From an uncultured Campylobacter sp. (GTDB lineage Bacteria > Campylobacterota > Campylobacteria > Campylobacterales > Campylobacteraceae), in contig CALCKS010000315.1 in the NCBI GenBank assembly GCA_937965895.1, positions 1-6,124 of the forward strand: 6,124 bases of DNA, in the 5' to 3' direction. This document shows positions 1 to 4,969 of the stretch, in pieces (the stretch's first letter is position 1; the number at the start of each line of letters is the position of its first letter). A model generated the notes under the pieces. The model made no database searches. It had not been told where the DNA came from and saw nothing but the letters and a program-made list of their open reading frames with translations. The position numbers and the translations under genes were made by a program.

Positions 1-1
1 T

Positions 2-85
2 ATAGCTAATAGGGCTAATATGCTTAAGGTAAATTTCACTACGTATCCTTTGGTTTTAGCGTCGGTTTGTATTATAGCTACTTAA
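2..85 (+). CDS. Possible 3' end of an upstream gene (partial, uncertain)
   Basis: One plus-strand frame is open from the window edge to a TAA at 83-85, giving 27 codons that end in a hydrophobic stretch (TTYPLVLASVCIIAT). The other two plus frames close within the first 30 bases. The tail could belong to a gene upstream of hcp, perhaps another T6SS component, but nothing in it is diagnostic. An open frame this short also arises by chance. An ATG at 20-22 in the same frame has no clear ribosome site. Confidence 0.2.
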   Translation: MANRANMLKVNFTTYPLVLASVCIIAT

Positions 86-141
86 ATTTTAAGAGAGGAT
101 AGTTCGTGAGAAAATCAAGTAAAATAAAAGTTTACGTTGGA

Positions 142-147
142 TACAAT
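142..147 (+). promoter_or_regulatory. Candidate -10 box for hcp
   Basis: TACAAT matches five of six bases of the sigma-70 -10 consensus. A start about 7 bases downstream would give a leader of roughly 20 bases ending at the hcp ribosome site. No good -35 box lies 17 bases upstream, which is common in Campylobacter promoters, where the -35 element is weak or absent. This is inferred from sequence only. Confidence 0.3.
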
Positions 148-164
148 AGTAAATATTTTTTTCA

Positions 165-170
165 AAGGAG
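165..170 (+). promoter_or_regulatory. Ribosome binding site that fixes the hcp start
   Basis: AAGGAG lies five bases before the ATG at 176. The same frame is open further upstream to a TTG at 137, but that start has no Shine-Dalgarno sequence and would add 13 residues (beginning MDTIVNIFF) that precede the usual Hcp N-terminus MAQPAYI. The ATG at 176 is therefore the start. Confidence 0.8.
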
Positions 171-175
171 TAAAA

Positions 176-694
176 ATGGCACAGCCGGCGTATATCAGAA
201 TAGAAGGCTCTTCGCAAGGCCTAATTTCAAGCGGAGCATCTACGGAAACCAGTATAGGCAACCGTTATCAGTCGGGGCACGAAGATGAAATCATGGCGCA
301 GGAAGTATCTCATATAGTAAACGTCCCTGTAGATCCGCAAAGCGGTCAGCCTTCGGGACAAAGAGTACATAAGCCTTTTGTTTTCACGTCATCGCTAAAC
401 AAGGCGGTTCCGCTACTTTACAATGCGCTAACTAGCGGAGAAAGACTAAACAACGTAGAAGTTCATTGGTTTAGAACATCTACTAGCGGCGGTGCGGAGC
501 ACTATTTTACCACTAAGCTAGAAGATGCGATAATAACCGACATAACCCTCGTCATGCCAAATGCTCAGGATAAAAACAACAACGACAAGACGGAGTTGTT
601 TAAGGTCTCTATGAACTATAGAAAGATAACTTGGGAGCACGTTGCGGCAGGAACCAGCGGAAGCGACGACTGGAGAGAAAACTCAAGAAGCTAA
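176..694 (+). CDS. hcp: Hcp, T6SS inner-tube protein (TssD)
   Basis: This 172-residue protein is Hcp, which forms hexameric rings that stack into the inner tube of the T6SS. The tube is fired through the contractile sheath, and small effectors can ride in its lumen. The whole length fits the Hcp family (PF05638). It shows the N-terminal strand MAQPAYIRIEG, the GNRYQSGHEDEI and HIVNVPVD segments, KPFVFTSSLNKAVPLLYNAL at about 66-85, the central VEVHWFRT at 94-101, and the late strand VSMNYRKITWEH at 144-155. No extra C-terminal toxin domain follows; it ends in a short polar tail. A strong AAGGAG and a possible promoter precede it. Two hairpins follow within 80 bases, so a separate or partly separate transcript from vgrG is likely, in line with the far larger need for Hcp than for VgrG. 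Identity is secure; the exact subtype is not. Confidence 0.97.
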   Translation: MAQPAYIRIEGSSQGLISSGASTETSIGNRYQSGHEDEIMAQEVSHIVNVPVDPQSGQPSGQRVHKPFVFTSSLNKAVPLLYNALTSGERLNNVEVHWFRTSTSGGAEHYFTTKLEDAIITDITLVMPNAQDKNNNDKTELFKVSMNYRKITWEHVAAGTSGSDDWRENSRS

Positions 695-703
695 GCTAAA
701 TTT

Positions 704-728
704 AGGAGGCTTGCCTTGCAAGTCTCTT
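704..728 (+). terminator. Stable hairpin just after hcp (terminator or attenuator-like)
   Basis: Bases 704-714 (AGGAGGCTTGC) pair with 718-728 around a three-base CTT loop: 11 pairs, two of them G-U. It begins nine bases after the hcp stop, where an intrinsic terminator would be expected. The downstream run (ACTATATTTATAAT) is AU-rich but has no clean U-tract, so termination may be partial, or the stem may protect the 3' end of the hcp message. The left arm also contains a perfect AGGAGG. Confidence 0.45.
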
Positions 729-774
729 ACTATATTTATAATCACCCTTTAAAACGGTAATTATAAATATAGTA
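728..774. repeat. Perfect 15-bp inverted repeat between hcp and vgrG
   Basis: TACTATATTTATAAT at 728-742 is the exact reverse complement of 760-774. Inside, after one C-A mismatch, ACC at 744-746 pairs with GGT at 756-758, leaving a loop of nine bases (747-755). The arms are almost wholly A+T and no U-tract follows, so it is not a standard terminator. Read on either strand it folds the same way. It could be an RNA-stability or processing element, or a protein-binding inverted repeat. Confidence 0.75.
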
Positions 775-782
775 TGGTAAAT

Positions 783-802
783 TTAAAGGCTATTAAAGGC
801 TA
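783..802. repeat. Tandem decamer (TTAAAGGCTA twice)
   Basis: Two exact head-to-tail copies of TTAAAGGCTA occupy 783-792 and 793-802, with one more matching base at 803. They lie ten bases before a possible -10 box for vgrG. The function is unknown; it may be a small replication-slippage duplication or paired regulator sites. Confidence 0.6.
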
Positions 803-811
803 TGGTGTATT

Positions 812-817
812 TATAAA
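812..817 (+). promoter_or_regulatory. Weak candidate -10 box for vgrG
   Basis: TATAAA within TATAAAAT is a reasonable -10 match. It would leave an untranslated leader of about 130 bases that includes the palindrome TTAAAACGTTTTAA at 865-878. AT-rich sequence gives such matches often, so this is only a candidate. vgrG may instead be read through from hcp. Confidence 0.2.
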
Positions 818-864
818 ATTAGATAAATTTGATCTATCATAAAACGCTTTGCATTGCCGCCGCA

Positions 865-878
865 TTAAAACGTTTTAA
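865..878. repeat. Perfect 14-bp palindrome upstream of vgrG
   Basis: TTAAAACGTTTTAA is self-complementary over 14 bases. An upstream AAAACG at 841-846 can also pair with its CGTTTT half, and AGTCG at 884-888 pairs with CGACT at 896-900. The stretch 803-940 shows no gene; these short symmetries are all it holds apart from the candidate -10 box. An operator is possible but unproven. Confidence 0.4.
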
Positions 879-952
879 ATTTAAGTCGGCCGCATCGACT
901 AAAAGCGTGGAAGAATACAAATTTGAGCTATTAAGAGTATAGGGACGTACGC

Positions 953-3397
953 ATGGATTCACAAAAAACGATTTCGTATGCAAATTTGACTATAAACGGA
1001 CAGATTTTTACCGTAACGAAAGCTACGATAAAAGAGAGCTTGGAAGAGATATTTTTTGCAGAGTGCGAAGGATACTGCGAAAGTATAGAAAGTCCGCTTG
1101 TTCAAAGCTTAAATTCTACTCTTTTAAATGATCTAGACGGATATAAATTCCTAGACAAGCAAGCCGTTTTAAAAATAAAAAAGATAGCATTGCAAAACGC
1201 AAGCGATAAAAGCTCCGTTAGCTTACCCGGTAGCCAAGATACGGACGAATCGGTATATAACGGAATAATATCCGAAGTGGGGTATATAGGGACGTCAAAT
1301 GCAGGGAGCCATAAAAGCTCTATTTCTCAAAAGTATTTTTTTAAATTCGTTTTAAGCTCTCCGCTGTTTAGGCTATCGATAAATTCGGCAAATAGAATTT
1401 TTACCGATCAGACCATAATAGACGTTGTAAAAGAAATTTTAAAATTTTACCGAACCTCGCTCATAAAAGAGGTTGATTTTTCTAATATAAAAAACTCTTA
1501 CGAGCCAAGAGAGTATATCTCGCAATACAATGAAAGCGATTTAAATTTCTTGCAAAGGATTTGCTTTAATAACGGTATATATTTTTATGAGGACGATAGC
1601 AAGATATATTTTTACGATACGGTAACTATTTCCGGTTTTGAGTTAGCAAATCAAGACGGCGCGACTTTAAACGCTCCTTCTGGCTTTAGAGAGGTAAACT
1701 TTAATCCAAATATCAACAATACATTAAAACAAGAATGCATAAAAGCTATAAATAAGACCGAAATTTTAAACGCTAACAGCTTTTCTTATTCTTCGCAAAA
1801 CGCTATGTATCCTACCGTTTTAGATATGGTAAATTCCAAACAAAACGAGAAGACTAAATACAATGCGCATTTTCATTTAGGTCAGTATTCTTTTACGCAG
1901 CAAGAGTCTTTAAATATCCCTACGGAGCTAAAAAGGCGTAGATCTATTTTAAATTTAAATACCTATATAGCCGATTCCAACGTATTTGGTTTGAAGTTAA
2001 ATAGCGGGGTGTCTTTAAGCTATGATCCCTCTGCCTTAAAAAACGATACTAAATTTGATTTTAAAATCATAGCCCTCGTTCAAAATTTCGTAGACGAGAC
2101 GAATTTGGAAAATAGACTAGATACTAGCGATATAGTCCCAATCTCCGGCAAAAGCTTCTCGACATCTTATAGTAATCAAATAATAATGCTTCCTTCTAGT
2201 ACCGTATACGTGCCAAAATTTAAAACAAAGCCTAGATCCCCGGAAGTAACCTTGGGAGTAGTTATAGGAAACAACGGCATAGACGACGAGAAGAATACTA
2301 TCCACACCGATGAACACGGCCGCGTAAAAGTAAGAATCAATGCCTTTTCTTCTCAGGAGACGGTGGATGATTGTTTTAACCCAAAGGGCATCAACTCAAC
2401 AAATACCAAAGACTACTCTCATAGCGCTTATTTAAGAGTAATGACGCCTATAGCTAGTAGCGATTCGGGGTTTTTTGCTATACCTAGAATAGGCGACGAA
2501 GTCGTAGTGTCGTTTCTGGAAGGGGATATAGATAAGCCTATGGTTAGCGCTAGTTTATATAATGCCTACAACCCGCAGCTGCCCAATTTACCCAGCGATT
2601 ACCATCAAACTACGTTAAGCTCAAAAACTATAGGCGTAAACGAAAGCGGTAGAAATGAATTTACTTTTTCAAATTTAAAAGACAAAGAGCATATTTATTT
2701 AAAAGCCCAGAAAGATTATGGCGAACTCATACAGCATGATTTTACCCAAACCATACTAAACGATAAGTCCTCAAAAGTGTTAGGAACCTACACTGAAAGA
2801 ATACAAGAAGCTCACGTGCAAACCATAGACCTAGCCAAAAACGTAAACGTAGGGGCGGAATATCTCACAACGGTAGGCCTTAGCAAAGATACCGTCGTAG
2901 GACTATCAAATACGGTAAACGTGGGAGTAGATAATAAAATAAGAGTCGGACAAGATAGCTCAGAATATGTAGGAAACGATAAAAATATCGAAATAAAAGG
3001 AAATTTGGATACCGTCATCTATCAAAACGAGAATCGAACCGTCAAAGAAGATAAAAAAGACGTGATCGAAGGCAGTTATGAGATGAGCTCTTCAAAGGGA
3101 ATAAACAAATACACCCAAGAGCACATAGTTCTCCAAGCCGACAACTACATAGATATAAAATCTAAGTCAAATTTAACCACCAACACAGACTCTCAGCATA
3201 CGGAAGTCGCAGACTCTAAATTTTCGGATATTAAGTCAAACTACGAGGTGGATGCGGGCAATCAGATCTTGCACCGAGTCGGCAACGCTCAAATCGAGAT
3301 AACGTCAAATAACGTAATTATTAGAGCCGGCGGGGTAGAAGCGATATTTGATCAACGAGGCATAACCGTCATAGGCGGAGAAGTAAGAGCGGAGTAA
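953..3397 (+). CDS. vgrG: VgrG, T6SS spike protein (TssI)
   Basis: This 814-residue protein is VgrG, the trimeric spike at the tip of the Hcp tube, related to phage T4 gp27 and gp5. The first ~400 residues are the gp27-like hub, with the family-typical segments SPLFRLSI and YEPREYISQYNESDLNFLQR (183-202) followed by GIYFYEDD. An OB-fold follows, with LGVVIG (434-439), DEHGRVKV (453-460) and IPRIGDEVVVSFLEGDIDKP (about 510-529). Next come N-E-F-T-F at 568-572 and an I-Y-L-K-A-Q-K-D segment. A beta-helix needle with eight-residue repeats starts at 631. The protein ends in IRAGGVEAIFDQRGITVIGG and five further residues, so there is no C-terminal effector domain. AGGGA at 941-945 lies seven bases before the ATG. 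With no fused toxin, it probably carries separate cargo. A short ORF with its own ribosome site begins just after the stop. Confidence 0.97.
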   Translation: MDSQKTISYANLTINGQIFTVTKATIKESLEEIFFAECEGYCESIESPLVQSLNSTLLNDLDGYKFLDKQAVLKIKKIALQNASDKSSVSLPGSQDTDESVYNGIISEVGYIGTSNAGSHKSSISQKYFFKFVLSSPLFRLSINSANRIFTDQTIIDVVKEILKFYRTSLIKEVDFSNIKNSYEPREYISQYNESDLNFLQRICFNNGIYFYEDDSKIYFYDTVTISGFELANQDGATLNAPSGFREVNFNPNINNTLKQECIKAINKTEILNANSFSYSSQNAMYPTVLDMVNSKQNEKTKYNAHFHLGQYSFTQQESLNIPTELKRRRSILNLNTYIADSNVFGLKLNSGVSLSYDPSALKNDTKFDFKIIALVQNFVDETNLENRLDTSDIVPISGKSFSTSYSNQIIMLPSSTVYVPKFKTKPRSPEVTLGVVIGNNGIDDEKNTIHTDEHGRVKVRINAFSSQETVDDCFNPKGINSTNTKDYSHSAYLRVMTPIASSDSGFFAIPRIGDEVVVSFLEGDIDKPMVSASLYNAYNPQLPNLPSDYHQTTLSSKTIGVNESGRNEFTFSNLKDKEHIYLKAQKDYGELIQHDFTQTILNDKSSKVLGTYTERIQEAHVQTIDLAKNVNVGAEYLTTVGLSKDTVVGLSNTVNVGVDNKIRVGQDSSEYVGNDKNIEIKGNLDTVIYQNENRTVKEDKKDVIEGSYEMSSSKGINKYTQEHIVLQADNYIDIKSKSNLTTNTDSQHTEVADSKFSDIKSNYEVDAGNQILHRVGNAQIEITSNNVIIRAGGVEAIFDQRGITVIGGEVRAE
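2843..2986 (+). repeat. Six octapeptide repeats in the VgrG needle
   Basis: Codons 631-678 of vgrG encode six consecutive eight-residue units of the form x-x-V-G-x-x-x-x: VNVGAEYL, TTVGLSKD, TVVGLSNT, VNVGVDNK, IRVGQDSS and EYVGNDKN. The register continues less perfectly as IEIKGNLD and TVIYQNEN. This matches the V-x-G octad of the T4 gp5 triple-stranded beta-helix, in which each octad forms a strand of the intertwined needle. Confidence 0.85.
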
Positions 3398-3410
3398 GGT
3401 ATGTCTTCTC

Positions 3411-3485
3411 ATGAATATAGTCAAATCTAAGCCTTGCCCGGCCATCGGTTTTTGTGTATATTTAATATACTGGCACAGTAAATAG
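3411..3485 (+). pseudogene. Short ORF after vgrG, perhaps the relic of a lost gene
   Basis: An ATG at 3411 opens a 24-codon frame ending in SKPCPAIGFCVYLIYWHSK and a TAG at 3483-3485. A second ATG at 3401, only three bases after the vgrG stop and six bases after GGAG at 3391-3394, gives nine codons (MSSHEYSQI) in another frame before TAA. Skipping one base near 3425 would join the two. After the TAG, the 3411 frame stays open for 23 more codons to a TAG at 3555-3557. A well-placed ribosome site, protein-like sequence and early stops suggest the truncated start of a gene once coupled to vgrG. It may also be a chance small ORF. I do not recognise the family. Confidence 0.3.
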
Positions 3486-3591
3486 CCGTACTTTCATTCC
3501 AAATTTTATTTAGAAGCTTTTTGGATATCTAGTAAATTATATATGCTAATAATATAGTGCAAATAACTTATTTACGGCAACAAGAGATACC

Positions 3592-3606
3592 AAAAGCGCT
3601 TTGCGC
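3592..3606 (-). terminator. Possible terminator of the minus-strand genes
   Basis: Read on the minus strand, GCGC-AAA-GCGC is followed directly by TTTT. It lies about 55 bases after the stop of the LprI-like gene. The stem has only four pairs, all G-C, so it is a weak candidate, but it is the only GC-rich stem with a T-run on this side. Confidence 0.3.
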
Positions 3607-3659
3607 GTACCATCTCAGTATCCTTACTCAAAAATGCTTTAGTGTCTCTAAAAATTACG

Positions 3660-4469
3660 TTAATCCTCTTCTTCCTTTCTATCTTCAGGCAGTACCAAAT
3701 GACCTTTTTCGTCTATTAGGGAGTATTGGACTAAGACTATGTAAATTAGGTCGTGGATATGATAATCGCCATAGATATCAGCGGCATAATCATCATATTT
3801 TCTTAAAAACTCGGCATAAGGTTTATCATCCGTTTTTTTAATACCGCTTAATCCTGCTTCGGAATGAAGTATGCGCACATACTTTAAGGTATCTTCAAAT
3901 ACCTCTTTAAAATACTCATAGTCTTCATCGTAAATTCTCTCAAACAGCTTTTTATCATTTTTATAAAGCATTAAGGCTAGTTTAGCCGTATAGCTTCTAT
4001 AGTATGATCTGGTGCAATGAATAGCGCCTGATATGCTAAAATTATCTTTAAACTGCACCCTAAAATCTTTAGAGTACTCATTTATACACTCTTTTTGAGT
4101 TTTACCTATCCTCTCTCTGGCTATCTCTCTAGCTTTTGCCTTTAAATTTGGATTTTCTTTTACTATTAGATTATAAAGATCGCTAAAATAGTTATCTCTA
4201 AAGGCGGTGGTTCTTGACTGGCATATAAAATCTTCTAAAGAGTACTCTTTAAATTTATATTTGCCTTTAGCATCAGAACATTTAAAGCTGGGGGATATCT
4301 TGGTGCCATAGTAGTTAGTTAGGTAGTCTCCGTCAAATGAAACACCGCCATTAACTTGCTCATAATCATCACTAGCTTTTTCACTAGCCTTACCAGGCAT
4401 TAAAGGCTCGTAAGCATATAAATTTAAACTCATTATAAAGCTTATTAATAGTATGGTTTTAAATTTCAT
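3660..4469 (-). CDS. Secreted LprI-like (DUF1311) protein, candidate periplasmic immunity protein
   Basis: The product has 269 residues. Residues 1-19 are a Sec signal peptide (KFKT, a hydrophobic core, then LNLYA before YEP), so it should be periplasmic. Residues 60-164 follow the LprI/DUF1311 pattern: PSFKC (C64), S-L-E-D-F-I-C (C83), a helix ending in a D-L-Y segment, a T-Q-K-E-C segment (C128), then I-H-C (C152) with T-R-S-Y-Y-R-S-Y. The protein has exactly four cysteines, fitting two disulfides. A polar, tyrosine-rich and acidic tail of about 100 residues is extra to that pattern. Mycobacterial LprI inhibits lysozyme. Here the gene lies downstream of a peptidoglycan-peptidase-like gene, so an immunity role is a reasonable inference. 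The ATG has AAGGA six bases upstream and follows the preceding stop by 21 bases. The domain call comes from recognising the motif, not from a search. Confidence 0.75.
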   Translation of the reverse strand: MKFKTILLISFIMSLNLYAYEPLMPGKASEKASDDYEQVNGGVSFDGDYLTNYYGTKISPSFKCSDAKGKYKFKEYSLEDFICQSRTTAFRDNYFSDLYNLIVKENPNLKAKAREIARERIGKTQKECINEYSKDFRVQFKDNFSISGAIHCTRSYYRSYTAKLALMLYKNDKKLFERIYDEDYEYFKEVFEDTLKYVRILHSEAGLSGIKKTDDKPYAEFLRKYDDYAADIYGDYHIHDLIYIVLVQYSLIDEKGHLVLPEDRKEEED

Positions 4470-4490
4470 CTCTTATCCTTTATAAATTTA

Positions 4491-4969
4491 TTAGTCAGGT
4501 AAATTTTTGGATGTAAATTTATAAACATCTACGCTACCGTCTTTTTCCTCATATAGCCATAGCTCACATATGTCTTCATAGTGGTTTCTAGCTTCTGAAC
4601 TATAATATTGAACCAAAAGAGTGTTTTTGTTTATCCATTTAAAATCAAAGTCATAAGAATAGTTATTTGCGTCATAGGTCTTGTATCTTGTATTTTTCAT
4701 ACGCTCTATCTCTCTAAGCCAGGCTTGGGCGGGAAAAATATCATTAAAATCGGTTTCTTCCATATATTGGTTATTGTGTTTGATACATACGTATGTGCAC
4801 TTTCGCAAAATATTTTCTTTACTAATTTACGGCAGTCTTTATTTAAAAATTTCTTAGGTATCGTCTTTTTCTCCAAACTATCATAATAATCATCTATATA
4901 ATTATCTGTTGCAAATGATAAATTTACAGCTACAAGTAAAGCTAAGATTATTTTAAAGATTATCCTCAT
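4491..4969 (-). pseudogene. Small secreted protein gene broken by a frameshift
   Basis: Two overlapping minus-strand frames look like halves of one gene. The first starts with ATG at 4969 and encodes a signal peptide (MRIIFKIILALLVAVNLSFA), then DNYIDDYYDSLEKK and a D-C-R-K-L-V-K-K-I-F-C segment, ending at 4706 in an unlikely tail (FFPPKPGLER). The second is open from 4826 to a TAA at 4491-4493 and carries a convincing soluble sequence (DIFPAQAWLREIERMK through to SVDVYKFTSKNLPD) with no good start of its own. The span is 479 bases, so restoring one base gives 159 codons and a stop. The break lies between 4709 and 4826; the run of five T followed by CCC (minus strand, 4731-4738) is one plausible site. 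The start overlaps the M23 stop as ATGA, with GGAG seven bases upstream. I do not recognise the family. It may be an inactivated immunity gene, or the shift may be a sequencing error. Confidence 0.65.

Larger units (their letters stand above)
3398..3659. other. Convergent intergenic region between vgrG and the minus-strand genes
   Basis: This 262-base stretch separates the ends of two convergent transcription units. It holds the short plus-strand ORF at 3411-3485, an exact inverted repeat GTATATT-T-AATATAC at 3456-3470, and a small GC hairpin with a T-run on the minus strand at 3592-3606. No clear plus-strand terminator for vgrG is visible. A GTG-started plus frame from 3557 runs on antisense to the downstream gene and is taken as a shadow. 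Confidence 0.6.

Noticed and set aside
106..288. GTG-started plus-strand ORF of 60 codons overlapping the hcp start
   Set aside because: It is out of frame with hcp over most of its length, has no protein-like pattern and no good ribosome site.
2117..2317. Minus-strand ORF inside vgrG
   Set aside because: It lies antisense to the well-supported VgrG OB-fold region and has no start signal or recognisable sequence.
2812..3018. Minus-strand ORF opposite the VgrG needle repeats
   Set aside because: Its repeated PT motif is the reverse reading of the VgrG octad repeats, so it is a shadow.
3431..3453. GC-rich run followed by five T as a vgrG terminator
   Set aside because: The best stem is only three pairs (CCG/CGG), too weak to call.
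3471..3486. Sigma-54-like site TGGCAC followed by a GC
   Set aside because: The GG to GC distance is 11 bases rather than 10, the TTGC element is missing, and no gene starts downstream on that strand.
3557..3841. Plus-strand GTG ORF of 94 codons
   Set aside because: About two thirds is antisense to the LprI-like gene, and the free part has no family signal or clear ribosome site.
4731..4738. Phase-variable homopolymer tract as cause of the frameshift
   Set aside because: The run is only three G and five A, far shorter than the long G tracts that vary in Campylobacter. It remains only a possible site of a simple indel.
4608..4886. Plus-strand hydrophobic ORF of 92 codons
   Set aside because: It is antisense to the frameshifted secreted-protein gene; its hydrophobicity comes from reading the opposite strand of charged codons.
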